Origin: Candidatus Eisenbacteria bacterium
Lineage (GTDB): Bacteria; Eisenbacteria; RBG-16-71-46
Direction of reading: 5' to 3'
NCBI GenBank assembly: GCA_020847735.1
Contig: JADLBL010000008.1
Location: 102,605 to 166,604 of the forward strand
DNA length: 64,000 bases
In this document: piece by piece, positions 15,742-23,035 of the stretch
Position numbering within the stretch: the first letter of the stretch is position 1
Layout of the letters: every line of letters starts with the position of its first letter
The notes under the pieces: model-generated
Database searches by the model: none
What the model was told of the DNA's origin: nothing
Seen by the model: only the letters and a program-made list of their open reading frames with translations
Made by a program: the position numbers and the translations under genes

Positions 15742-17293
15742 CCTGGGCCGCAACGCAAGCGCCCCGGCCCAGTCGCCTGGGCCGTCCGTCATCGTCCTGG
15801 AAGAGCCGACGCTCAGCTTCCGCCACGGCCAGGCGGTAGAGGATCCACGCGACGGGCTGACATTGTTCGGCCCACTCGAGACCGCGAGCCCATACGGGCT
15901 ACGCGTTGGCGTTATCGGAACTCAGGGCGGTCTCGCGCTCTATCGTGCCTGGGTCGAGCGCATCCAGGGGCCGCTTCAGGATGCTGGAGCGCCCATCTCG
16001 AACCCTCCGTTTCCGGGCTTCGAAAGCGCGTTCCGGATTCCTTGGGCGCCGACGCCAACAACCGCGATCGTGATCACTGAGGCCATGCTCAACGCGGTCG
16101 TCTTCTTGAGCGACCGCCACGAACGGGTCTTCAAGACGGTCGGACTATTCTCCGACCGCATCATTGCCGCGCTACAAAGCGATGACGTCGCCGTGGACTT
16201 GTGGTACGTCGTCATCCCCGATGTGGTCCACGAGAACTGCAGGCCCCGCTCGACTATAGCGACAGGGTTGAAGCTCGCGTCCCCTAGCAGCCTCTCCCCC
16301 AGTCGTGCCCGAAAGCTCTGGGGTGCCCCATCACTGTTCGCTGAGGACAACGCGCTGGCCGACATCCACCGCTACGAGGTGGACTTTCACGACCAACTGA
16401 AGGCGCGACTCCTGCACCACAACGCTCCGACCCAGATCGTGCGTGAGAGCACGCTCTGCCTCGCCGCTCCCGGAGCGACACCGCCGCCACGCGGACGGGA
16501 CAAGAGTGGGCTTCAAGCCGCGATCGCTTGGAGCCTTTCGACTGCGGCGTTCTACAAGGCGGGAGGCCGGCCGTGGAAGATCGAGCGCATCAGGGATGGT
16601 GTCTGTTACGTGGGCCTCGTGTTCAAGCAGGATCTGAAGCATCAGGACCCTCGCACGGCGTGTTGCGCCGCTCAGATGTTCCTCGACTCCGGGGACGGCA
16701 TCGTGTTTCGCGGTGCCGTGGGTCCGTGGTTGACCCGCGGCCGCAGTGAGTTCCATCTCACGCGGGCGGCCGCGCGCGAGTTAGTGTCCCTTGCCGTCGA
16801 GGCGTACCGCCAGAAGACGGGAGCCCCGCCGAAGGAACTCTTCCTGCATGGCAAGGTCTTCTTCGAGCATGAGGAATGGAGCGGCTTCCAAGAGGCGGTC
16901 GACCCAGCGGTTACAAACATCGTGGGCATTCGCATCCGCGACGAGTTCGACCTTCGGCTCTATCGACTGGGCACCCGTCCAGTCCTTCGTGGTACGGCGC
17001 TCTTGCGGCATCCACGCTCGGCCTACCTGTGGACGCGAGGTTTCACTCCGCGCCTTCGCACCTATGTGGGCCGGGAGGTGCCGCGCCCGCTTCGGGTGGA
17101 CATCTTGCGTGGTTCTGCAGATCTTCGGACAGTGCTTGGCGATATCCTGGCGCTCACCAAGCTCAACTACAACACGTGCATACTCGGCGACGGCCTTCCG
17201 GTCACACTGCGGTTCGCCGACCATGTCGGCGAAGTCCTGACCGCAGCGCCACTCAAGGAGCACAATCCGCTCCCATTCAAGCTCTACATCTGA
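15653..17293 (+). CDS. Short prokaryotic Argonaute (MID-PIWI) of a SPARTA system
   Basis: The conserved part starts near 15790 with 'TLSFRHGQAVEDPRDGLTLF' and continues through MID and PIWI regions to 'LNYNTCILGDGLPVTLRFAD' and the family's C-terminal 'NPLPFKLYI'. No PAZ domain is present, and I see no complete DEDX catalytic tetrad, as usual for short Argonautes that act as guide-dependent sensors. The start is uncertain: ATG 15653 (546 residues) lies inside the TIR-APAZ gene and would encode a basic Ser/Thr/Lys-rich leader, while a CTG at 15743, just after the TIR-APAZ stop, would give 516 residues, nearer the family norm. The 3' end overlaps the convergent RuvC-like gene by 10 bases. Confidence 0.92.
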   Translation: MRTILRDRRSKKTSSTPKTTRPTTRKSSSDLGRNASAPAQSPGPSVIVLEEPTLSFRHGQAVEDPRDGLTLFGPLETASPYGLRVGVIGTQGGLALYRAWVERIQGPLQDAGAPISNPPFPGFESAFRIPWAPTPTTAIVITEAMLNAVVFLSDRHERVFKTVGLFSDRIIAALQSDDVAVDLWYVVIPDVVHENCRPRSTIATGLKLASPSSLSPSRARKLWGAPSLFAEDNALADIHRYEVDFHDQLKARLLHHNAPTQIVRESTLCLAAPGATPPPRGRDKSGLQAAIAWSLSTAAFYKAGGRPWKIERIRDGVCYVGLVFKQDLKHQDPRTACCAAQMFLDSGDGIVFRGAVGPWLTRGRSEFHLTRAAARELVSLAVEAYRQKTGAPPKELFLHGKVFFEHEEWSGFQEAVDPAVTNIVGIRIRDEFDLRLYRLGTRPVLRGTALLRHPRSAYLWTRGFTPRLRTYVGREVPRPLRVDILRGSADLRTVLGDILALTKLNYNTCILGDGLPVTLRFADHVGEVLTAAPLKEHNPLPFKLYI

Positions 17294-17799
17294 CGGCCAG
17301 CCGCCACCGCCAACCCCAGCGCGTCGAACATGTGGAGCCAGTACTTGTCGCGTGGACGCAGCCCAAGCGCTGCCCGCGCGGGGCGCTTCGGGACCAGATC
17401 AAAGAGCTGCTTGAAGTCCCCGGCCACGAGCCTCTCAGCCACGTCGATCTTCGTTGCGCGTGGGTTGCCCACGACGACCTGCCGCACCTGCTCGGGCGTC
17501 AGTTCGACGACCCGCAGTCCGAGATCCTCGGCCCTTCCTCGCAGTTCCTGATCGATCACCGAGAGGAGTGCCGCCCGCTTGGTGGGCAGCGCGTACGGCT
17601 TCTCGATGGCGACGACCTGCGGGCCGTGTTCCTCGATTGCGGCGAGCACGATACGCCGCGCTTGCCCGATGACATCGTGTGGGCGGTGCCCGTTGCGCAG
17701 CGTGTGCACGCCGAACGAGACGAGTTGGCGATCGCGGATGATGGCGAGGCCCATCTCCTTGGTTCCCGGATCGATTCCGAGGATGGTGTTCTGTTGCAT
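17284..17799 (-). CDS. RuvC-like Holliday-junction resolvase, copy 1
   Basis: A 171-residue RNase H-fold nuclease of RuvC type. Acidic residues are visible in 'ILGIDPGTKEMGLAII', 'VVAIEKPYALP' and the C-terminal 'HMFDALGLAVA'. It is distantly related to the next upstream protein (17917-18432), with which it shares length and order of motifs. In phage and plasmid modules such proteins resolve recombination or replication intermediates. Starts at ATG 17799. The two copies are separated by 117 bases with no gene between them. Confidence 0.85.
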   Translation of the reverse strand: MQQNTILGIDPGTKEMGLAIIRDRQLVSFGVHTLRNGHRPHDVIGQARRIVLAAIEEHGPQVVAIEKPYALPTKRAALLSVIDQELRGRAEDLGLRVVELTPEQVRQVVVGNPRATKIDVAERLVAGDFKQLFDLVPKRPARAALGLRPRDKYWLHMFDALGLAVAAGRQM

Positions 17800-17916
17800 G
17801 ACGGTGGTTCGTGACAGGTATTCAAATGCCCTCCCGGGCTGCCCGTGTTGGGTTCCCTGCGGACCCCATGGAGACAGCGGCGTTCCGGCAAGGCGGAATC
17901 GCAGACTTCGACCGGA

Positions 17917-18432
17917 TTACCGGCCGCGGGAGGGCGGTTGCGAGGACCGCTGGTGATGAATCGCCAGCGCCACCGCGTCGAAGAGGTTGTACCAGTACCG
18001 CTCCTTCCAGCGGCGGTCCTGCGTGAGATGCACGCGGAGCTGCGGGAAGCGGTGTGCGACGGCCACGGCAACCTCAGCCTTCCTGGCCCAGCCATTGCCG
18101 ACGAGGCCCTTGCGCACGGTCTGGGGCGCGTAGCCAGCGAATGTGGCCGACTTCCGACTCGCAACGCGACGAACGGCGCGGGTGAGCTTGTGCAGGTCGT
18201 CCAGCCACGGCAGCGGGTGGGCGTGCGTCTTCTCCACGACGATCGCCGTCGGCTTGTGGCTGTTTGCCCACCGCTGCACGTGCTGGCGCGCTACGGCAAG
18301 CCGGCGCGTCCGCGGCACGTCTCGCAGGTTGAGTACGCCGCTGGCGGCGAGTCGGCGACCGGCGAGGACGGCGTAGCCGAGTTCGCGGAGTCCGGGATCG
18401 AGGGCGAGGATGGTCTCAGGTGTCTTGCGCAT
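17917..18432 (-). CDS. RuvC-like Holliday-junction resolvase, copy 2
   Basis: A 171-residue RuvC-like nuclease with motifs 'ILALDPGLRELGYAVL', 'AIVVEKTHAHP' and 'YNLFDAVALAIHH' supplying the acidic residues. It is clearly paralogous to the product of 17284-17799 but diverged over most of its length. The start (ATG 18432) overlaps the end of the winged-helix gene (18416) by 17 bases, indicating one operon. Why the module keeps two resolvases is unknown; a heterodimer or division of substrates is possible. Confidence 0.83.
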   Translation of the reverse strand: MRKTPETILALDPGLRELGYAVLAGRRLAASGVLNLRDVPRTRRLAVARQHVQRWANSHKPTAIVVEKTHAHPLPWLDDLHKLTRAVRRVASRKSATFAGYAPQTVRKGLVGNGWARKAEVAVAVAHRFPQLRVHLTQDRRWKERYWYNLFDAVALAIHHQRSSQPPSRGR

Positions 18433-18952
18433 GGCGTTTGAGGAGATAAATGAAAAGCGCGGTTCGTGAGCGACGGATGCGTTCCGCCGGGACGGCCATC
18501 GTTCTGGCCAGTGCCCGCTGGATCACGCGGTCCGGGTAGAGGTTCAACGCGGCCTGTAATGGCTCCTCATCTCCCGCTTCACCGAGTGCCTTCTGTAGGC
18601 TCACCACCGAGAAGAGGCGGCTGGGATCGGGCGCCGGAGCCTGCGCCGTCCTGGGAGTGGGCGCTTCAACTCGCCGCATGGTCACGCGAACATGGCCGTT
18701 GAGCCGCTGGGCATCGAGGTAGCCTGACTTCCGAAGATGGCCGAGCCACGAGCGAACCGTTCCCTCTGGGAGTCCCATCTCGAGCCCGATCGACGCTGGC
18801 TCCACCTCGAAGCTGTCAGCTCCGGCGGGCTGCCGTGCCAACAACTCGAGGTAGAGCCAGATACCCGCGCGCATGCGTCGCAGGTGAACTGCCTGTGGGT
18901 GCGCGATCAGGCGGCGCTCGAGGGTGAGGGTGATGGGGCTAGACGTGTTCAC
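18416..18952 (-). CDS. Winged-helix protein with IRRSRTALF tail, copy 2
   Basis: A 178-residue protein. Residues 28-90 look like a winged-helix domain ('IWLYLELLARQPAG', 'SIGLEMGLPEGTVRSWLGHL', 'RKSGYLDAQRL'), followed by a Pro/Ala-rich linker and a C-terminal helical domain ending 'AERIRRSRTALFIYLLKRHA'. The same tail motif ends the upstream gene product. It overlaps that gene by 14 bases. The architecture (winged helix plus small helical domain) resembles replication-initiation or DnaD-like helper proteins of plasmids and phages; this is inference from layout, not a firm family match. Confidence 0.65.
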   Translation of the reverse strand: MNTSSPITLTLERRLIAHPQAVHLRRMRAGIWLYLELLARQPAGADSFEVEPASIGLEMGLPEGTVRSWLGHLRKSGYLDAQRLNGHVRVTMRRVEAPTPRTAQAPAPDPSRLFSVVSLQKALGEAGDEEPLQAALNLYPDRVIQRALARTMAVPAERIRRSRTALFIYLLKRHAQDT

Positions 18953-19571
18953 GATGGGGTTGGCTTAGCTTGGTGAGCAGGAAGCGGAAGAGAGCTGTCC
19001 TGGAGCGACGAATCTGCCGGGCGGGAGTCGCCTCGACGCGCTGGAGCGCGCGACGAACGGTCTCCTCAGGATGCGCCCCGAGAAGGTCGCGCATCTCCTC
19101 GACATCTGCCTCGGGGCCGAGGACCGTGAGAACACGATCGAGCAACTCGCCTCCTTCCCCCTGCCCCCCAACCTCCGGCTGTGATGCTGAAGCTGCTGCT
19201 GCAGCGCTGCTGCTGACGGGAACCTCACCTTGTGCGCGGCGCATTTCGCTGCTCGCAGCGGGCGCACTTGCGCGTGGAGAGTCCACCTTGCCAGGCCACA
19301 ATGCGAGCTGGATGACAAGGTACGGAGCCGGGTTCAAGGTGCGGATCAGGCCGAGGTCGGTGAGCTTGGCGAGATCGGCGAGCAACGCCGGCTCGTCGAT
19401 CATCAGCGCCGCAGTGACTTGCTCGGAGCGCTTGCTGACCACACCATTGAAGTTGGCGGCCTTGATGAGTGCGAGATACGTCCAGACGGCATCGCCGACG
19501 TTGCTCCGAAACTCGGGCACGGCGAGCAGCCCGCCAATCAGGACGTCGTGAAGTTGCGCGACGCTCGTCAT
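18939..19571 (-). CDS. Winged-helix protein with IRRSRTALF tail, copy 1
   Basis: A 210-residue protein from ATG 19571. A winged-helix-like region ('DAVWTYLALIKAANFNGVVS', 'ALLADLAKLTDLGLIRTL') is followed by an Ala/Ser-rich linker and a C-terminal segment ending 'ARQIRRSRTALFRFLLTKLS', nearly the same tail as the downstream paralogue. The start overlaps the stop of the XRE regulator (ATGA), so it is coupled to it. Likely DNA-binding; a role in replication of the integrated element is suggested by the nearby DnaA-box cluster but not proven. Confidence 0.65.
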   Translation of the reverse strand: MTSVAQLHDVLIGGLLAVPEFRSNVGDAVWTYLALIKAANFNGVVSKRSEQVTAALMIDEPALLADLAKLTDLGLIRTLNPAPYLVIQLALWPGKVDSPRASAPAASSEMRRAQGEVPVSSSAAAAASASQPEVGGQGEGGELLDRVLTVLGPEADVEEMRDLLGAHPEETVRRALQRVEATPARQIRRSRTALFRFLLTKLSQPHREHV

Positions 19572-19852
19572 GTATGCGGCTGGACTTCCTCCGCGAAGGT
19601 GCTGCCGGCCTGCGTGTACAGGCCCCAGTAGAGCGACTCGACCAGCGTGTCGAGGGCTCTCGCGAGAAGGAACAGATTGGTTACCGATGGCAGGTAGCGC
19701 CCACGCTCCCACGCAGAGACGACCGAACGGGTGCGCCCAATACGAGCGCCGAGGTCGCGCTGGCTGAGGCCGGCCGCGATCCGGTAGCTGCGGATCTGGT
19801 TCGGGTGGCGCGACGGTTGCTGGTTGAGGCGTGGGGTCTTCTGGATCGGCAT
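19568..19852 (-). CDS. XRE-family transcriptional regulator
   Basis: A 94-residue protein with a canonical Cro/CI-type helix-turn-helix at about residues 18-70 ('IRSYRIAAGLSQRDLGARIG', 'RTRSVVSAWERGRYLPSVTN', 'LFLLARALDTLVESLYWGL'). As first gene of the leftward operon (XRE, two winged-helix proteins, two RuvC-like nucleases) it probably regulates that operon and perhaps the divergent recombinase genes. The 157-base region between it and 20010 contains DnaA-box sequences. Full-length and unambiguous. Confidence 0.88.
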   Translation of the reverse strand: MPIQKTPRLNQQPSRHPNQIRSYRIAAGLSQRDLGARIGRTRSVVSAWERGRYLPSVTNLFLLARALDTLVESLYWGLYTQAGSTFAEEVQPHT

Positions 19853-19917
19853 GCCGCCACTCTACAAGCTAATAGAATCCTGCCAAGATGGGGGCACGCG
19901 CCGTTTTCGCGCCAGCG

Positions 19918-20263
19918 TGTGGATAAGTGGCGCTTGACCACCCCTCAGAAGCGTGTTTGACGCGTCCGCCCCACTTCCCGAGTTGTCCACAGGGTGGCAG
20001 GCTCAGAGCATGTCCAAGTCCGCTTCCCCTTCCCCCGATCGCCCGAATGTGGCGTGCTCACGATCAGACGGCATCGCGAACGAACGCTTCGCGCTGGGCC
20101 TGACACGAGGTGACGTCGATGAGTTCCGAGAACTTATCCACATGGAGTGCGGCGAGTCGTTGAGCCACGAAGAGGCCTGGAATCGGGCCACGGAAGTGCT
20201 CGCACTCTTCCGGATGCTCCTCGGCCCGTTGCCGGAGGATCAATCGGGCTCGACTTATCCACA
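19918..20263. promoter_or_regulatory. Cluster of DnaA boxes (possible replication origin)
   Basis: Exact consensus DnaA boxes (TTATCCACA) lie at 19926-19918 (minus), 20134-20142 and 20255-20263, and a one-mismatch copy (TTGTCCACA) at 19983-19991, four sites in 346 bases of GC-rich DNA. They straddle the XRE/small-protein divergent promoter region and the small gene itself. Another one-mismatch copy lies at 14278-14270. A cluster like this normally marks a replication origin or a DnaA-controlled promoter. An AT-rich unwinding region is not obvious. Confidence 0.5.
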
Positions 20264-20309
20264 GGCCGGGCCCTTGACGGCAACGCGCGGAGCCGGAATT
20301 ACTGAATAG
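20010..20309 (+). CDS. Small acidic protein accompanying the serine recombinase
   Basis: A 99-residue protein from ATG 20010. After a polar N-terminus it contains 'DVDEFRELIHMECGESLSHE' and 'EAWNRATEVLALFRMLLGPL', a short helical pattern often seen in small proteins encoded just upstream of large recombinases or in mobile elements. It ends 6 bases before the recombinase start. No function is known for such proteins. Two exact DnaA boxes fall inside the coding sequence. Confidence 0.6.
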   Translation: MSKSASPSPDRPNVACSRSDGIANERFALGLTRGDVDEFRELIHMECGESLSHEEAWNRATEVLALFRMLLGPLPEDQSGSTYPQAGPLTATRGAGITE

Positions 20310-20314
20310 GCAGC

Positions 20315-21916
20315 ATGCCATCGCCCGTTCACGTCATCTACGCCCGCAAGTCGACCGAATCCGAGGACCGCCAGGTCCTGTCCATCGATTCGCAGATTCG
20401 GGAGCTTCAAGACCTCGCCATGCGACGGGGTGCTGCTGTGGCCGAGGTTCTGACAGAAGCCCATTCCGCGAAGGCTCCCGGCCGACCCGTGTTCGGATCG
20501 CTGATGAAGCGGATTCACCGCGGCGAGATCGCTTCGGTCTTCTGCTGGAAGATGGATCGCCTCGCACGAAACCCGCTCGATTCAGGCCACATCCTGCAGG
20601 CTCTCGCCGATCGCAAGATCGAGCAGGTCGTGACGCCCGAGCGCTGCTACACCGCGGACGGGAATGACCGGTTCCTCGGCACGTTCGAGTTTGGGATGGC
20701 CACAAAGTACATCGACGATTTGCGGCAGAACGTGACGCGCGGCAACCGCGAGCGCTTTCGCCGTGGTTGGCCCAACTTCCGGCCACCAGTCGGGTACCTC
20801 GAGGACCGCGCCACCAAGACCGTGGTCAAGGACCCCGAGCGCTTCGACCTGATGCGGCGTGCGTGGGACTTGGTGCTCTCGGGCGCCATGCGGCTGAGCC
20901 AGGCGCTGCACGTACTCAACGACCAGTGGCAGTTCCGGACGCGGCGCACAGCACGCCAGGGTGGGCGGCCCATGTCCTACAGTCACTTCTACGCACTGCT
21001 CTCAAACCCCTACTACGCTGGCACGATCCGACTCACATCCGGTGAGTCGTTCAAGGGCGCGCACCCGCCCATGGTCACCTACGAGGAGTTCGCGCGGGTC
21101 CAGGAGCTACTTGGCCGGGTGACGCACAAGGGCAAGAAGCGGCACGAGTTCGCCTATTCGGGTTTGCTGACCTGCGCCGAATGCGGTCGCACACTCGTGG
21201 GTGAGCAGCACATCAAGCCCTCCGGCGTGCGGTATGTCTACTACCGCTGCCACAGACACCGTGCCGACGCGCGCTGCGCACAGCCTACTCTTCCCGAGCA
21301 GGCCTTCGAGGCACAACTCGCTGCCGACCTCGAAAGAGTGCAACTACCGGAGGGGATTGCATCGTGGGTGCGCCGAATGCTCGAACAATCACTCACCCAA
21401 GAACTTGCGCAGCGAGGAGTATCGCGGGACTCCGCTGAGCGGGCATTGCGCGAGGCGAAGGCCGAAGCGGACAACTTGCTCACGCTGCGGATTCGTGGCC
21501 TGGTGGACGATGGCACATTCGTCGAGCGCCGGAACGACATCCTCACCCGGCAGGAGGCGATCCAGGAGCAACTCGCTCGCCCGCAGGCGAGCCCCGCAGA
21601 ACTCCTCGCCCGCTTCGATCTGGTCCTCGACTTCTCCCGTCGGGCCCCGGCAACGCTAAGGAACGGCACCCCAGTTCAGCGCCGGCAGATCGTCCAGACC
21701 ATTGGTTCGAACTGGCAGGTCCGCGACCGATTTGCGCTCTACTCAGCGAAACAGCCGTTCTCCGCGATGGCGGGGACGGCTTCGAGTCCGGGCTGGTGGA
21801 CCATCGTTGATGATCTTCGAACTTGGCTGTTCGAGACGACCGAGTCTTGCCTACCGGATTTGAAGATTGAGACGAAGCATGACGGAAGTGTGGCAGAGCA
21901 TTCGGCTACGGCGTAG
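20315..21916 (+). CDS. Large serine recombinase
   Basis: A 533-residue serine recombinase. The N-terminal resolvase domain has the nucleophile Ser in 'VIYARKSTESEDRQVLSIDS' and conserved 'WKMDRLARNPLDSG'. A recombinase domain follows (GWPNFRPPVGY...), then a zinc ribbon (CAECGRTL ... YYRCHRH ... C) and a long coiled-coil-like helix. The C-terminus contains 'GWWTIVDDLRTWLFE'. It would catalyse integration or excision of the surrounding element. A remnant of the 3' end of a related gene occurs at 27347-27541, sharing a 36-bp near-identical stretch. Confidence 0.93.
   Translation: MPSPVHVIYARKSTESEDRQVLSIDSQIRELQDLAMRRGAAVAEVLTEAHSAKAPGRPVFGSLMKRIHRGEIASVFCWKMDRLARNPLDSGHILQALADRKIEQVVTPERCYTADGNDRFLGTFEFGMATKYIDDLRQNVTRGNRERFRRGWPNFRPPVGYLEDRATKTVVKDPERFDLMRRAWDLVLSGAMRLSQALHVLNDQWQFRTRRTARQGGRPMSYSHFYALLSNPYYAGTIRLTSGESFKGAHPPMVTYEEFARVQELLGRVTHKGKKRHEFAYSGLLTCAECGRTLVGEQHIKPSGVRYVYYRCHRHRADARCAQPTLPEQAFEAQLAADLERVQLPEGIASWVRRMLEQSLTQELAQRGVSRDSAERALREAKAEADNLLTLRIRGLVDDGTFVERRNDILTRQEAIQEQLARPQASPAELLARFDLVLDFSRRAPATLRNGTPVQRRQIVQTIGSNWQVRDRFALYSAKQPFSAMAGTASSPGWWTIVDDLRTWLFETTESCLPDLKIETKHDGSVAEHSATA
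21793..21828 (+). repeat. 36-bp direct repeat, copy 1
   Basis: A stretch inside the 3' end of the serine recombinase that recurs at 27418-27453 with 35 of 36 bases identical and in the same orientation. Together they bracket the mercury-type operon. Confidence 0.8.
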
Positions 21917-21952
21917 AGGGGTTGAGGCAATGGCGATGGAGCAGCCTGTGGA

Positions 21953-22501
21953 CTACAGGAGTCGCCCGACGACGGTTACGAGCTCCGCTGCCTCCGTGAT
22001 CGAAGCATCGTGGTAGCGCACGATACCGCGAGCGTCGATAACGTAGGTCATTTCGAACCCAGTCAACCGGAAGTCGCGGATGAGCTGCCCGGCCCCGCTC
22101 GCCTGTGCGTACTCCCATGGCGTCTGGATCCTCGTGCGAAACGTGTCGATGGCTGCCGGCGTGTCCTGCGGATCTATGTCGACGGTAAGAACTATTGCGC
22201 CGCGGGCCGCCTCCTGGTTGTAAACGCTGGCCAGTTGCTCCGCCTCAAGAGCACAGGTCTGGCACCAGGCCGCCGCCGAAGTCAGAATAACGATCTGCCC
22301 GCTAAGATCCTTGCTCCGCAGTATGGCGCCATCCGTCGTCGTGACCTCGAAGGCCGGTGCTGTTTGCCCGATGTCCGTGCCGAGGGATGCCGTGCCGCCT
22401 GTGGATTCCGGCCGAGCGACTCGTACGGAAAGGAGCAGCAGAACCACGAGCACTCCTGCTCCCAAGCTCCCGGCGATCAGCCACGTGCGACGCAACCTCA
22501 T
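21953..22501 (-). CDS. Membrane-anchored thioredoxin-fold (TlpA/ResA-like) protein
   Basis: A 182-residue protein with an N-terminal membrane anchor (LIAGSLGAGVLVVLLLLSVR) and a periplasmic peroxiredoxin/TlpA-like domain: 'IGQTAPAFEVTTTDGAILRS', the redox motif 'AAWCQTCALEAEQL', and 'FRLTGFEMTYVIDARGIVRY'. The start (ATG 22501) overlaps the stop of the upstream membrane protein (ATGA). As last gene of the mercury-type operon it could keep periplasmic thiols reduced or supply electrons to the membrane partner. Family membership is clear; the role in metal resistance is inferred from context. Confidence 0.85.
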   Translation of the reverse strand: MRLRRTWLIAGSLGAGVLVVLLLLSVRVARPESTGGTASLGTDIGQTAPAFEVTTTDGAILRSKDLSGQIVILTSAAAWCQTCALEAEQLASVYNQEAARGAIVLTVDIDPQDTPAAIDTFRTRIQTPWEYAQASGAGQLIRDFRLTGFEMTYVIDARGIVRYHDASITEAAELVTVVGRLL

Positions 22502-23035
22502 GGCTTCGCTTGTTCGGGCACTCGCTCGCACTCCTCCCAATATCCCTGAACACGGCGGGCGGTCGTCAGCAGGGCGATCAGCACTACGGCGAAGGCCACT
22601 AGTACGACTGGCGTCCGATGCCGGACGATGAACAAGGTGCTTGCCCGCTCCCAGAAAGCCGAGGAACACAGCAATACAGGAGGAACAGGCGGCCGTGGCC
22701 AGCAGACCGCCGAACACCACCGACCACACGCCCACGCCGCCCCGTCCAACAGCGGTAATTCTTGCGGTCCCGCGCGTCCGCCGGAACAGGAAGACCTGCT
22801 TCAGGACCAGCAGAGCCGTGGCGAGGCCAAGGACAACGAAGAGCACATGATCCTGGGCGCGCAGCAGCTGCAGCTGAAAACGGAGGTAGTTGCCAGGAAT
22901 GAGCCACACCGGCAACGACACGTAGGCGCCGTAGATAAGGTGCGCCAGTGGCAGGAACCACACACGGTAGCCCCGCCCCGCTTTGAATACGGCCCGGCTA
23001 GCCGAGAGGATGATCGGTGGACGCCACGAACTCAT
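22498..23035 (-). pseudogene. Four-helix-type membrane protein with CSSC motif, frameshifted
   Basis: From ATG 23035, overlapping the reductase stop, the frame encodes membrane segments ('GYRVWFLPLAHLIYGAYVSL', 'HVLFVVLGLATALLVLKQVF', 'VVFGGLLATAACSSCIAVFL'). Near 22640 the coding signal moves to another frame, which continues 'TLFIVRHRTPVVLVAFAVVL' and ends at 22498 overlapping the next start. One extra base around 22633-22640 explains this, so the gene is frameshifted here or the base is a sequencing error. The paired cysteines in a membrane helix resemble mercury transporters or vitamin-K-type redox membrane proteins. Read through in the first frame, it gives a false fusion to the thioredoxin-fold protein. 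Confidence 0.65.
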
